From Fusarium oxysporum f. sp. lycopersici 4287 (Eukaryota > Ascomycota > Sordariomycetes > Hypocreales > Nectriaceae), in contig NW_017264848.1 of NCBI RefSeq assembly GCF_000149955.1, forward strand, positions 75,017 to 139,016: a DNA stretch of 64,000 bases, given 5' to 3'. This document shows positions 24,287-36,199 of this stretch, one piece after another. The stretch's first letter is position 1. Each line of letters starts with the position of its first letter. Under the pieces are notes generated by a model that worked only from the letters and a program-made list of their open reading frames with translations, was not told where the DNA came from and made no database searches. Made by a program: the position numbers and the translations under genes.

Positions 24287-24342
24287 TTTGTATTCTTGAT
24301 AAATATTAAATTGAATGGTGATAATGTAAGGTGAGGGATTTT

Positions 24343-24384
24343 TGTCTCACCTGCTTATCTGTCTCACCTGCTTATCAAAGACGT
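24343..24384 (-). repeat. Right TIR of the pogo-like element
   Basis: Reverse complement of the left TIR, with the doubled GATAAGCAGGTGAGACA unit. TA follows at 24385-24386. Confidence 0.92.
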
Positions 24385-24539
24385 TAACCCTAATTAAGAA
24401 TTATTAGTATACATTGCGTTTTCTGTTTTTAACCAATTACTATTTAGCATTTTTGCTTTATATTTTCCCTAATAGCAATGCATTTCTATTAGCTAACCCT
24501 TTTTAAGTTTAATAACTTAATTACTTTAAACTTAGATAG

Positions 24540-24900
24540 TAATTGCGGACGCGCTGTTGCGATCAGAGCCCCACTTAGCAATGGTCTGATCAACAATGCC
24601 AAGATCCATTAGGCTGTAACGACGGAATAACCTCCCTTCCCCGGACCCTATGCCACGTCAGATTATGTCTCTTGAAACATAAAGAAGGTCATTTGGTCAA
24701 CGATCAACGCTCGGGCCTCCTTCGAGTATGACAGTTGGTGGGATGCCCCTGCAAACTTGCGGGTTTCATCCACCTTATCTGTCGCCATACATAAAGCAAC
24801 TCGTCGGTATTTATCATAAGACGAGAGAGAAAGCTCGGTTACAGCCAACACCTGTTATGCAGCAGGACGTTTTCTTCGTTAAGGGCGAATCAATAATATA
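24540..24900 (-). pseudogene. Fragment of an unknown protein gene
   Basis: A minus-strand open piece at 24663-24851 (LAVTELSLSSYDKYRRVALC, then FAGASHQLSYSKEARALIVDQ) is followed, after a stop and shift of frame, by RRYSLMDLGIVDQTIAKWG near 24620-24560. The amino-acid quality suggests a former gene, but I do not recognise the family. No intact gene remains. Confidence 0.3.
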
Positions 24901-24989
24901 GATCATCTGGTCAGGACTTAGTGATCTCCGCGGAGCAGGCCGGTGTGCCCAACGACGACTTGATGCTGATATGGTGCGCGGGGTAGGCG

Positions 24990-25330
24990 TGTCACCTTAC
25001 AACTGAGGAACATACGCAGCCAATGATTACCTATTTAGTCCCCTCATTTCGAATTGCTTGCTTGCATTTGTTAATTTGTCACAAGTGTCATTGCGCGCCC
25101 GATGGCCCTGTGCATCAGCTACGTGGTCAGCTGCCCGCCGCTAAGTCACTGTGTACGGACTAGCATGTGTCGAAGTCTGCCTTGCCTACCATAGCGAAAG
25201 GGCTGTTGTGGCTGCAGCCGGTCAAGCAAGCCATTCTCAAGCTTTCGACAGGGGTTTGCATCAGACCGAAAATGGCAATGGACCGAGATTGTTTTCTCTT
25301 TCCCCCAGGACCTTCAAAAATTGTCCAAAC
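24990..25330 (+). repeat. Repeat copy B (pairs with 7917-8270)
   Basis: Homologous to 7917-8270 in direct orientation (see there). It sits just left of an OrsD-finger remnant. Confidence 0.7.
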
Positions 25331-25399
25331 CGGCCGGTAAGGCAAAGAGTTTTGTGCCAACTAGCTCCATCGCGCTATAGTAGTCTCTGATATCCCTCA

Positions 25400-25500
25400 G
25401 TAATTTACCTTTCAGCTGACGATACCGAAAGTGGGATTCAATGCCGGTGCTGGATCGAATAGCTGCCTTACAAAGCTGCCAGAGCAGCATCTGGTATTAC
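25400..25500 (-). pseudogene. OrsD C-terminal finger remnant
   Basis: On the minus strand, LWQLCKAAIRSSTGIESHFRY matches LLCLLCIGAVRPGRGIETHFRN of the gene at 8745-12392. Only one finger is left, and it is flanked by AT-rich DNA. Confidence 0.5.
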
Positions 25501-25678
25501 TCCTTCAATTAGATATAACCCTCCATATTATTACTGATTGGTTTTGTCTCATCTGGTTATTCTCTGTGGCTAGATAGAATAAAGTAGTAGATGTTGTTCT
25601 GTTTATATTCCTACTTAATGTTGACCCTGCAACCCTATTGTGGTGGAGGATTTGAGTCAAATCGCCTGCGAATAATAC

Positions 25679-28600
25679 CTAGGCCCGAATATCGGCGTGC
25701 CTGGTGGTGTTGAAATAAGGAGAATCCTCCCCATCCTCCTCCTCGTAGGCATCCTCACCCATCTCGGCATCTGAACTTAGCAGATCCACAATCTCCTGGT
25801 CGTTACTTCCAGAGCACTTGGGATCCATGACCTCACGGTAGCCGTTGTAGTATCTTCGCAAGATACGTAGGATCTCTGGTCCATGAATCATGACTTTGTC
25901 AAGTTGGATGCCTGGAATCTTAGACATCTTGTTTAGAGAAATTGTCCACCGTATAGCCATGACCTAGAGCTCCTTCTTGGTGAACAGTGGTGATCTGAGC
26001 CCTTTCCGCTTTCGGATTTTCTCCTCTGCTACCTTTGCTTCCTGGACGAAACCGTCGATAATATCCCGGTGTATTTCGTTTAAGTCCTCCAACTCGGCAC
26101 TGATGGATATTGGAAGCCCAGGCGATCGCGAGGGCGACTTCAGTGGTTGGTGTTCAGGCAGCTCTTCAAAGGCCTCTTCATCCTCGTCATCATTTACCAT
26201 GAACCTATCATTCGCATAGCCGTTCAAAGCCATGGCGCCATTCCCATCGTCGCTTTTCACAGTATGAGATTTCTTTCTCCGTCGTCCAACAGGTAAAGAC
26301 ACGCATGGCGACGGCATGGCGGTCACATCCTAATCCTTCGGCTTCTTGCTGGCTTGCTTTGATGGGGGCTTGGAAGACTTGTTAGTCGCGCCCACTTCCG
26401 GCACTTGAATCGATAACATGAGCTTCCGTTGCCCTGAGAGAAACAGGCGGTATATCGATCCAAGTTTCAAATACTGGATTGCCATGCCATGATTTCCGAC
26501 TTGGTTATTCTCATGAAATGCCTTCTCGGCTAACAGTTTGTCGAGTACTCGAACAAGCTTATGCTTCTTAAGGCTCTTTGCCATTCCGTACCAGTCATCT
26601 GAGTGACGTGCCTCATAGGGGGGATACTTCCTCCCTATGAGGATATTGGCGCATTGCACCGCTGTAATTCGCCTCTGCGCCTGAATAACCCGGATGGCCG
26701 CTATGGCATACTCAGAAAACTCTCGCTGCTCAAAGATCAAACCAGCTTTGCAATTGTCGCAAGTCTTGCGGCACTGCGCTGCAGTAAAGTCCTCGCCAAA
26801 ATAGCGAAGTATTTTAACCCGTTGGCAATTAGACTTGTTGTTACAAAATGCCGTGATACGGTTGAGCATAGATATCTGGCGCTCCTTTTACTTATTGTTG
26901 CCCTTACTATCAGCGATTAACTTCTTTAGGGTCCTTATATCCTGCTTGCCATAGAAAAGATTGCAATTGGAGGGATCTCCGTCTCTGCCTGCGCGACCCG
27001 TCTCCTGATAGTATCCTTCTAAGGTTTTTGGAAGTCCGTGGTGTATGATAAACCTCACGTCTGGTTTGTCGATGCCCATGCCGAACGCAATTGTTGCAAC
27101 GACAATCTTGACCTGGCCCTGCTGCCAGGAAGTTTGTACCTCAACCTCGTAGTGTAGATTTGGACGATTGAAGCTTTGTGAGAACGCTTGACAGTTGTCC
27201 ATTCCGAGATTGTGCCTGATGTCGACGATGACGTTCTGTGTCGCGGTGGCTGTGAGAGCCATGACTGGCACTCCAGGATATTTCTGGCAGACTTTGCCTA
27301 AAGTTTTATAATATGGCCGGAAATCATGGCCCTATTGGCTGATGCAGTAAGCCTTATCAATGACGATGCGAGCAAGTTTACCCTTGTTATACAGGGTATG
27401 CATCCCATTGTTGAAGGTAGTATTCTTTCTTATTATCTCGGGGGTAATATACAGGAGCTTAATGTAGTCCTCTGGGCTTCTATTCTCGAAAGCAGTTATA
27501 ACCTATCTCTTATATTCAGCAGAGTACTCGCCATTAAAAGCTACAGCCTGAATGCCTAGAGCTTTCATGTAGTCAACTTGATCTTGCATCAAACTGAGCA
27601 AGGGCGACACCATAATGGTGATACCCTGAGTCTTGCCAGTTCTGATAACTGCCGGTAATTAATAGCATGAAGACTTGCCGCCACCCGTTGGCATAAGAAC
27701 GAAGGCATCTTTACCTCCCAATGTTGCATTAATAGCCTCAAGCTGATTATGGCGGAATCCTTTCATTCTGAACCGGTCCTTGAGCATCCTTTGAACTTCA
27801 GATGACCACGAATGTCTCATCAGCTCGGCAGGGATTGACTCTGGCGCTACTGACGTCAATAGCTCCGTTGACGAGGTTCGAGGCTTTGCAGCAGCTGCAG
27901 CATTACCAGTTGTCTCCGAGAAGACTTCTCTAAAGTCTTGCGAGATGGGAACGTGGGACTGACGGGTCTCATAATCCTGTGCAAAAGCAAGCATCTCCTC
28001 ATCGTCGCTGAAGTCACTGAATTCATCGTTAGGGTGACGATATGTCGCTTGAGGCGGACTTCGACTGCCTGGTACCAAGTTTCTCGCAGCTTTGAGCAGT
28101 GGCTGGAGCTGGAGTTCATCTAGATCAGAGAAGCCGTCGTCACCGACACCAAATTCTGTATCCACAGGCATGGGATTCACCATTGATGGTCTTGTCGCCG
28201 GTCTTGACTGATAAGGTGCATTGGAGGGTTTTGCGGTGTCTTTCGGGAAAAGAGGAGCCCCAACAGCGTTGTTTTCCTGGGAGATAGCACTCGTCCTTTG
28301 TGAGAACTCAATCCTTGATATTGCTGGGTACTGCCCGTTCTGAGAAGCTTTGGGCAGCTGAGGCTCATGAACAACTCGCGGACCCATCCCGCTTGCTAGT
28401 GTAGCAACATTCGACATCATAGACATGTTGGCACTCTTTTGAAACATTGGTCGAGTGCCCTTCACAATGACTGATGCAGGAGGGCGACCATGCGTTGGTT
28501 TCTAGACAGTCCCAAGGAAGCCAGCTACATCTAGCCCAGTGCCATTGATTGTTTTGAGTAGGACATGCTCCACCGCTTGGATTTCATCGATGAGGTCATC

Positions 28601-30064
28601 AAGTCGAACTTCGTCCTCATCCGTGTCAAGGCCTTGGGCGTAGGCTTGGGTAATGGCTTGGGTAAGCTCTTCGCGTTTCCTACAAAGCGCCCTATACTCA
28701 TCCGTTGGGGCAGTGAGTTGTTTGAAGGCCTTCTGTTGTCGTAACAATCGCTCTTTTTCTGACTTAACCTCACTTCGCTTCTCCTTCGGCCAGCGCTCAT
28801 TAATCGCTCTTTTGAAATTCTTATCGTTTTGCTGAATGAGCTTGTCCATGAACTCACTCCACTTAGTCAAGGTCGATGGTTGAGAACTCAACTGATTCAG
28901 AAGAAACAATGTTGGACTTGATTCGGGATGGGTTTTACTGGGAAGTTCATTAAAAGAATCTTCAGGTGTAGCCTTGGTGGTCTGCGAGCTGTTTGACGCG
29001 ATGGCGCGCACTCTAGGGGCGGCTACTCCTGGAGGAATGAGGCGTTGGGAGAGCGAAGCAAAGTCTGGCTGGACTGCAGGCATAGCTGTCGACCCTGCTT
29101 GAGAACAAGTTTGTGCTGGTTTATTCGTAGAGACTTTCAATATGGCGATTGAGCTATTATGGGAAGGGGGCATCAAAAATTCTCCGTCGGAGTCAGGAAT
29201 GAATGGCTCATTTCTGCCATCCTCCATTCGAAGGGGAAGCGAGTTGGTCTGATGGACTGGATTGGAAGCTTCAGAATTAACAGCAGACTCCTTCAAAGGG
29301 CTTGTTGGTCCCTTTGAGGGATGCTGAGTGTCGATGACAGGTAAGGATTTCCGAGGGGACTGCTCATGAGCAAGCGGACTGTGTACATATCTTGAGGGCG
29401 ATAGTATTTCATCTCCGTCCGCCTCACTGATGGGTGAAATTTCGGTAGACAGATGGTTTTTGAAGCCATCAGGGGTTCGGCGTGTTCGACTGCCGCGAGA
29501 TCCGTCTCTTCGGCGTGTTCCGGATCGATTCCCAGGGCTCGTGGGAGAATAGGTACCGGGAAGTTCGTAGATAGCTGGGAAATTGCCTAGGTTGTTGAAT
29601 TCTTCCTCGCTGATTTCACTGCTCTTTCTCTTTCTACCGCTCGAGGCCACTAGCTTGGGTCGAGATACGTCATCTTCGCGGCAAAGTTTCGCATCGCTGT
29701 TGAACGGTAGTGAGTCAGAGAATTCAGAGGCATCGTTGGTTAGGTCTAAGTACTCCAGACCATCGGCGTTGAGGTCGGGGAAATCGGGGCTGCTCGTACG
29801 AAGGGTTTGGACTACGGCCGAAGCCGGGGCCTTCTTCAGTGGACTTTGTGTCTTGCAAGGCTCAGGGCTCCATGTGCCTGGAAACACCCAATTAGCTTAA
29901 ATTGTCTCTATGGTACTCAGGTACTTACTGAGGTTAGTGCGCCTGGCAGAAGCATCTTGTCGGGCCAAGCGATTAGGGGTGATGGAAGAGGAGCTGAGAA
30001 GCTGCTGGGGCCTTGAAATAAGACCGGGCTTCCTGGATCTCGAACTCGACTTGAGGCGGGCCAT
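25679..30064 (-). pseudogene. Sgs1/BLM-type RecQ helicase gene, RIP-inactivated
   Basis: A short exon 1 (ATG near 30064 to 29929; MARLKSSSRSRKPGL...) is joined over a 51-bp intron (29878-29928, GTAAGT...GCTAAT...CAG) to one long frame ending at 25679. A long disordered N-terminus precedes the helicase: TGGGKSSCY (motif I), the former DEAH box now reading DKAY, TATATQN (motif III), [10 protein letters not shown] and [10 protein letters not shown] (V/VI). A Zn-binding RQC region (CRKTCDNCK) and an HRDC-like end follow. In one register there are premature stops at 28502, 27659, 27503, 27332, 26888, 26330 and 25964. Motif II shows E to K, H to Y and W to stop, all CpA to TpA. In addition, about 60-90 residues between NRPNLHYEV and WQQGQ are missing. 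The family resolves recombination intermediates in the nucleus. This copy cannot. Confidence 0.9.
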
Positions 30065-30404
30065 GGTGTCGTCGTCCTCCACTATCACCCGGTCCGTATC
30101 CCGAAACCTCGCGTCAAGCACGCCCGGCCGATAAGATGTAGTTCACAGCGTCGTTTAAATGTGATTCGTCGTCAAGTCGACTGAATGGTTCAGCTTGGAA
30201 GCGTCGTCGTTTTTGAGTCTGAATGTTATACCTGGGACAACCCAGTTTGGGAGGCGTCACTGCCCCTCAGAAACGGTGGTATTGCAGGCTTGTAGTGGGC
30301 TCGGCCGGTCAACAGCCAGGACAGGTGCTCTACAAGGTTGTTGCAAGTCATGAAGCCGACACGTCCATGTCGAGCGTCTATTAGTCACGATTTTCGAAAA
30401 ATGG

Positions 30405-30457
<53 letters not shown>
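30405..30457 (+). repeat. 53-nt poly(A) tract
   Basis: An uninterrupted run of A, preceded by TCGAAAAATGG and followed by TTCAAATTTGC. It lies about 340 bp upstream of the RecQ start. There is no adjacent retroelement frame. Confidence 0.95.
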
Positions 30458-30459
<2 letters not shown>

Positions 30460-31154
30460 CAAATTTGCTTCGTCTCGGGTCGGAGCGTTGAGATTAGACA
30501 GTCTCCGCTTGTTCTCGCCACCCAGGCAGCAGTCAGTTGTTGGTTCAGTTTCTCTTCCTCCCCGGTTTTACCCGCCATTCCACAGGAGCCATGTCTGGCA
30601 AGCGGGTTTAGCCGGCAGCCGAAGCGTCCGAGATATTTGTCCGAGGCGCCCCACTTCGCTAACGCCATTTTTTAGCGCTTGGCCAGCCTTCCGACTCTTC
30701 CTCCTAGACCTCTTTCTACATCGGTGTACCAAACTCTGTAAATGTCGGTTTGAAATGCCATTGCACATATAATTCAGGCTTCTATGAGGCGAACCGTACG
30801 TCTCGTGTATGGGTCCTTCTCCCCCCAGTGCTCGACTTGAAAAATGCCGCCACAAGGCCGGTAAAGATTGTCTGGAGCCTTGTGCGGTCAAACGGATAAT
30901 AAGAACAAGCTGCTCATGCTAAACGTGAAGGTTAATTGACTATCCCTGAAAGAGCTAGCGCGACTTGGGATTGGCAAAGAAACGGTTAGATCTTACCCCA
31001 CACAATCGATAGCTAGTTCAATTCCATGACGAACATTACATCACTAGCTGTTTCATAAATAAGAGAATGCAACCTCGACGAGAAGCTGCTCATTATGGAA
31101 GCACACTATTTTCATTATATCTTACAAAATGAGTAATTCACAGGACTCAATCGA

Positions 31155-32222
31155 ATGGCAAAGTCACCAAAGAGAGCGAACGGTTCACCAATCCATGGCA
31201 CAAGTTTCGACCTCACGAAGCCGCCGATGGCGATAGTGAAGCTTATGCGATGCTGGATAACCGACGAAGAAGCTAATAAAATTCACTTACAGTTTCAAAA
31301 ATCCTGTGTCGCAAACCGCCAAGTCCTATGGAGCGGCATGCTACGTCAGAAAGCCCAGCATTGGGCCGATAAACATGATTTTTAGACATTAATAACGGCT
31401 TTGGGTCCGCTGCTAAACCCTTCTGATCCACAATGTCTAAATGGCACGAAGTCTTCAGCAGCACGTGCCAGATATATCCATGGAGCCTCCATATTATTCG
31501 CTTGGTTTATCACCTACGGTGACCTAGTCACGGTGCTATCGCAGCCCCCTCCACAGCGATTCCATCCCTCTGGACAATCGTTCTACCAACTGTACGAAGA
31601 ACCTATTATCAAAGGTAAGATGGATAACCAGGCCGTAAAGAAGATTGTCATAGCCCATCCTACCGTGGGTGCAGCCGTCGACTTCACGTATGAAATGTGG
31701 CCACATAATAAGCCGTCGCTGTGGATAACCACCTTTGGCATACCGGACATCAAAGTATACTGGAGACAAGTTAAAACTGCGAAGCCTAATCATCATTCAT
31801 ATGACTCAGAGGTAGGCTGCGAAGAAACAGGTAAAGCGCTCAGTCACCAACTGAATAATGAGAAGGGGGCACAGTTGCCGCCCAAAGTCACGCAAGTAGC
31901 GACATCGATTGCAGCCAAAAAGTCGCCAGGCCTAACTCAGACCACCAAGAAAAAGAAGAAGAAAATGAATAGTAGTAAGAAGGCGGGTACGGTGAAGAAA
32001 CGGGACGAAGAGGATATTGCGTTGGACCCTCTCAAAGGTAAACCGCCTGTAGGATTAGCAGCGGTGGCCCATTCGACAGGCGTAATTGGACAAAATAAAA
32101 GTGCAGAGAGCGAGAAAAGGAAGCGCGAGAAAAAGAAGCGGAAGACATTGAGAAGGAAACAGAGGAAGAAGGAGTTAGAGAGGGGCACTTTGGGACCAAG
32201 GCAACAAGCTTCAAATGAGTGA
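31155..32222 (+). pseudogene. Lysine-rich hypothetical protein with one premature TAG
   Basis: One frame of 355 codons from the ATG at 31155, broken only by a TAG at 31383-31385 in a context where CAG fits. The first two thirds has protein-like composition (HGASILFAWFITYGDLVTVLSQ; HPTVGAAVDFTYEMWPHNKP). The C-terminal third is very basic (KKKKKKMNSSKK; EKRKREKKKRKTLRRKQRKK), suggesting nuclear or nucleolar localisation if expressed. No domain is recognised. Without the TAG the gene would be intact. A start at an internal codon after the stop is possible but unsupported. Confidence 0.5.
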
Positions 32223-35200
32223 GGGCAGGAAAGGCAATGAGATTGTCATTACTGAATCAAGAACGGGGCAAAACAAGGCAGGGATAAAAAGGAGCTTTTC
32301 GGAAAGAAAATTTAGCCGAGCAAAGTAAGTTCATAGTCAAATTGTCCAAAAGCTTGCGAGAAATGCCTCTTAACCTTAGAACAAATAATGAACCTTTGCC
32401 GAATTTCAGCTTACTAAATGCTAGTTTATGACTGGCATTCTATCTAATATTGCGATAGATATCATCATATCTTACCTGATTTTTAACTTACTGAGACCGT
32501 TGTGGTGACCATATTGCTGATCATCAGCTGCACTCATTTTAATTGTCGGCAAGCCCATGTCATGCAAGCGCCACAAAATTTCCCATACAAAGGTAATTGT
32601 CGGCTGCCAGCCGACGCAAGTAGTAAATTTCAGGGTTTCCCAGGACGATTAGGCGCAGGATCCAGAGGCAGATTGAAAGCGATTAGTGGCACGAGACTCT
32701 GGGTGACGTTCAGTCATATCAAGTAGTGTCATATCAGGTAGTTCACAGACAACACATGCCTACCCGGACACCTCAGCCCATCGTACATATGAGCGAGCCA
32801 GTGGGTAATGAGATAGCCAAAATAGGGATAGATATCACTCTCTTCAGACTCTGCTCCATTTGATTTCGATCTCAAAACGATTCACCGTTCCTACCCCTAA
32901 CTTGACTTCATGACCTAACCTTGACCGCACTGCGTCGTCTCAGCACGCGACTGATCAGGAGAAAGATCCAGAGGCAAACGGCAGCAGTCAGTGACTTGCA
33001 AGCCACTTTGTTCCAACTGAATGTATCTTATTCATTCCACGCGCGACGCCGCTCTACATAAAAACCCCAGTAAAATTCATATATATCAGAACAACAAAAT
33101 TCTAACTGATAAATGAACAACTTACTTTGTATCGCATAGTAACAAAATGAGATTAGCAGCAGACCAGAAACTATTGTGGCAATGATAATCCTAACTGGTG
33201 CGCCTTTGATAAAAAGTCTTTAGGCGTGTTAGAGTTACTGATGCTGAAGTGCCACGAAGAGGCGAGTAGGATAAGCCCCTTGGAAAGTGGTTTGAGTGGC
33301 AGGATATTTCCTGCTGGCCCAGGAGACGATCCAGTGCCGCCTTTATTAATGCTAACTTACGCTCATCCCGAGCCAGGCCGTAAATTACTTCCCTATCCAA
33401 GTCGCCGAGAGACATAGACCAGTCAGCCTCGCAGTCAGGCAACTCCGTGAGGAGACCAGGATATCGCGACGCGTATCCCTGAATATCGTCTCTCGACCTG
33501 TGCGCCGCATCCTTATATGATTAATTCAGTCTCTAAAGACATCATTCTAATTGCGCAGGGTTAGATTGAAAAAGGCCGGCGAAAAGGCCGCCAGAGGCAG
33601 GATATGAATAACCCGCAAATGCAACACTCACCGAAATCCGCGAAGAGCAGTCAATTAGTATCAGATATGAGGTCCCTATGGCATGAAAATATAGGATATC
33701 TACCGACGCCGTCATAGCCATTACCAGGCATGAAAATCGAAAGGTTGTTGGCCAAACTGACCCTGTTCCCCTCGGGGTCGAGCGAAAGGAAACCTACCCT
33801 TGCCAAGAATGGGGGGACGTTGAAGGCCCAAGACTGGAATGCATGAAACTCCAGGCAGACAAAGATTTCCTTTGATCAGTACTGATATAGATCACTGTAG
33901 GTTTCTTGGTTACTGTTCCGTCCCGCCTAAACTAGGGACTTTCCTGAGATTGCCATCAATTCGTATAATACGACTATAAGTAAGTAGTAGGTGCTTAACC
34001 GGGCTTGCATAAGCACTTTAAGCCTTAACTGGCCGTTTGCATACTGTTAGCTAGTTATGCATTCTTTGTAACAAAGAATTTTTCGAGAAGAATGGCCTAT
34101 TATCCGAAGTCTAGGTCGCCAGCTGCTCATTAGCGATTCAACGAGCATACTACATAACATGGAGGCAGGCATTTTATGTTTTCTAAAAGCCTACTCCACA
34201 GCGCAGATATACGCTCCTGCCTCTGCCTATAATACTCTCCTCAAGAATGTTTTAAAGCACTAGGCGATCGGCTTCTCAGATCCGGCTACGCACCTACATC
34301 CAAAATCTCAACCGAGTTGCCCGAAAGGAGACGATTGGGTCCTAAGTTCTTTCACTTAGTAGGCTTACATATAGAAGAATAAGTTTAGAATAAAACCTTT
34401 AATATAAGATTAGACTTTGCATTTTTAAAGAGGTTGCCACAACAACTACTCTGTACTTTCCTACTCGGGTTTGCTAAGGGAACTTAATATAATTTACTTG
34501 CTCTTGCTTTCCACTTTCTAGATCGATACTTAGACTATTAAGGTTATAGAAAGTTAACCAACAAGCCAGCCGCCCAGGCGTCAAAGGTGGCAGGACTTGG
34601 CAAGATATCCTATAGTTATATTTTGCCTTATTAACATATAAAATAAGATTATAGACAATAGGTTGCTCTCTAACAATTCTATTTGTTCTAAGCTATGGCA
34701 TTTAATTGCTAACTAAGAAAAAAGTATATCATCTCCATCGCATCGCTCCCTTTGGCTTCTGCAAACAAAGGCAACAAAAGCTAGAACCCCCTAAAGGAGG
34801 GCTAGCAAAGGGCTGCGTTTATAACAAATAGAGAGTAACAGAATACAAGGCCCATATGCCTCGAAGATAGAGCAAGTGATCCCCTCACTCCCCTCTTCAG
34901 CCGTGTTAAATAGTAAGCACTCCCGTCATTCAGCTAGTCAAGCTCAGAAGAAGTCATTTAACATGTCCTCAACTTAAGATCACGATGAATCCACATTCAT
35001 GCTTAGATTAACCCTGAGGAGAAGCATCGAATGCTAGGGCAAGCCCGAGAAGGTATATAATGAAATCGCCAGTCACTTTAGGACATTTAGCAATGAAACA
35101 GAAAGATGAGCTAGCTATTTTCTTGTAGGACGGTGTAAATTGGACTTTGGCAGAACCTGCATCTTCTTTTCAGGCGGCCGACTAAAACGGCCATTCGTAG

Positions 35201-35572
35201 GCTACATTACCGGTCGTATAACAGACATACTACCCCGACGCTGGCGGCAATTGCGAAACTGCTATTGTAGATAAGTGTAATAGAAAAATCAGGAGACAAG
35301 CCTTCATATCACAGAAGAGTTGGAGAGTATCAAGAAGAGGGTAGAGAGAGGTAGGCATGACAAAAGCAATATAGTAGGATATAAGTATGGCGGGATCCAG
35401 ATCCGAGTATTGCTTCTATTATAATAGTAAGGAGTAGGATCTGGCGAGATCTAGATAGTATTATTAATAGAACCAAATAAGAGAAGAGGGAAATAGAAGA
35501 GGAAGAGAAAAGGGGGATAAATAAAACTATAACTATGTGATGTGAAATAACTAATATAGATGACCCAGCAAC
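32223..35572. other. Gene-poor, AT-rich DNA with element fragments
   Basis: No intact gene is visible. The recognisable content is the OrsD remnant at 33191-33530. 35330-35540 is purine-rich (GAGAAGAGGGAAATAGAAG) and could be the polypurine part of a solo retroelement end, which I cannot confirm. Confidence 0.4.
33191..33530 (-). pseudogene. OrsD-like middle-region remnant
   Basis: ARDERKLALIKAALDRLLGQ corresponds to NKRRLLFIIAALDRLLDQCG of the gene at 61762-64000. Upstream, in another frame, RDTRRDIL corresponds to GSRRDILRALIRLPNRHSL of 8745-12392. A frameshift separates the two pieces. It is a small decayed fragment without the finger or C-terminal parts. Confidence 0.5.
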
Positions 35573-35627
35573 GTGCACGGGCCAGTTGCGTTGTATCCTG
35601 TCATGTTACCGCCACGACTGCGTACAG

Positions 35628-35691
35628 TAGGGCACGGACCATCAAATCGTGTATCAGGACCCGATACGCGGGGTAATTGGTACAGTAGGGG
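35628..35691 (+). repeat. Palindromic mini-element, copy
   Basis: GGGCACGGACCATCAAATCG, then the imperfect palindrome at 35651-35667, ending GGTACAGTAGGG. It lacks the left CCTAATACC end seen at 15099 and 57297, where CGTACAGTA replaces it. It overlaps the C-terminal codons of the AT-hook frame. Confidence 0.65.
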
Positions 35692-36085
35692 ACTCTTGCA
35701 ACAATATCATGCTGGTATTCTCAAATCGATGATCAGACCGTTGGATCGAGGCTCCACCATCGATTTGAAGTGGAATAGGCAGTAGTGATGATGAAGTACT
35801 CGCGTCGTAGAAATGGGTATGTTGTTGGTCCCTCTTGGCAGAAGTTGCTTTCTGCCGCTTTGTTCGCCTTTGTTCTACGTTTGCATTCGTTTTATCCTGG
35901 GGTGTAGCGTACTGGCGTGGTCGTCCGCGCCTCTTACGCCCAAGCTCAGATTGAAGAGGCGGATCCATACTCGAAGGCTCAACAGGCACTATTGAACACA
36001 AGGAATAGGTGAGAGGTTTGGGACGCATAGAGATGAAGCAAACAAAGTACTTACACAAATACATCAGTGAACCCCCTAAGGCCAC
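35654..36085 (-). CDS. AT-hook-containing element protein, probably truncated
   Basis: Two exons, 36085-36055 and 35988-35654, with a 66-bp GTAAGT...TAG intron at 35989-36054, give about 121 residues. It has an AT-hook-like basic stretch (GRKRRGRPRQYATPQDKTN) followed by more basic residues (RRTKRQKATSAKRDQ). The last ten or so codons and the stop come from the palindromic mini-element at 35628-35691, so the original protein was probably longer. Two direct repeats at 36152-36199 lie just upstream of the start. A DNA-binding protein of a mobile element is the best guess, not a host gene. Confidence 0.5.
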   Translation of the reverse strand: MALGGSLMYLCKYFVCFISMRPKPLTYSLCSIVPVEPSSMDPPLQSELGRKRRGRPRQYATPQDKTNANVEQRRTKRQKATSAKRDQQHTHFYDASTSSSLLPIPLQIDGGASIQRSDHRFENTSMILLQESPTVPITPRIGS

Positions 36086-36151
36086 AGATGTGGAGATTAC
36101 TTGACTAAACAGACTTAGCGCGGGTACATGCTGCGCTAGCTCAAAGAAGGA

Positions 36152-36199
36152 TTAGTTTTGACCACGAAAATCGAATCAGGTTTAGTTTTGACCACGAAA
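36152..36199 (-). repeat. Paired direct repeat upstream of AT-hook gene
   Basis: TTAGTTTTGACCACGAAA occurs twice, at 36152-36169 and 36182-36199, in a 30-bp period. The position relative to the gene start resembles the direct repeats in front of the OrsD-like genes. Confidence 0.75.

Larger units (their letters stand above)
22525..24384 (-). mobile_element. Complete pogo/Fot1-like DNA transposon
   Basis: 1860 bp bounded by 42-bp terminal inverted repeats and flanked by TA on both sides (22523-22524 and 24385-24386), the target duplication of Tc1/mariner-pogo elements. Inside is one transposase frame on the minus strand with three premature TAG codons. The element is full-length but inactive by itself. 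Confidence 0.92.

Noticed and set aside
25679..30064. RecQ helicase as part of the OrsD elements (as in telomere-linked helicase genes)
   Set aside because: It has the long N-terminus, RQC and HRDC-like end of a host Sgs1/BLM gene plus its own intron, and no OrsD domain is fused to it or in frame with it.
30338..30772. 144-codon open frame through the poly(A) tract
   Set aside because: The frame exists because AAA repeats lack stops; the remainder has no protein-like conservation.
31401..32222. A 273-codon gene starting after the TAG at 31383
   Set aside because: The first codon is TTG, and the frame runs on from an ATG at 31155 with the same composition, so one broken gene is more likely.
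35330..35540. Solo LTR
   Set aside because: The purine-rich stretch is suggestive, but no TG...CA ends or target duplication could be identified.
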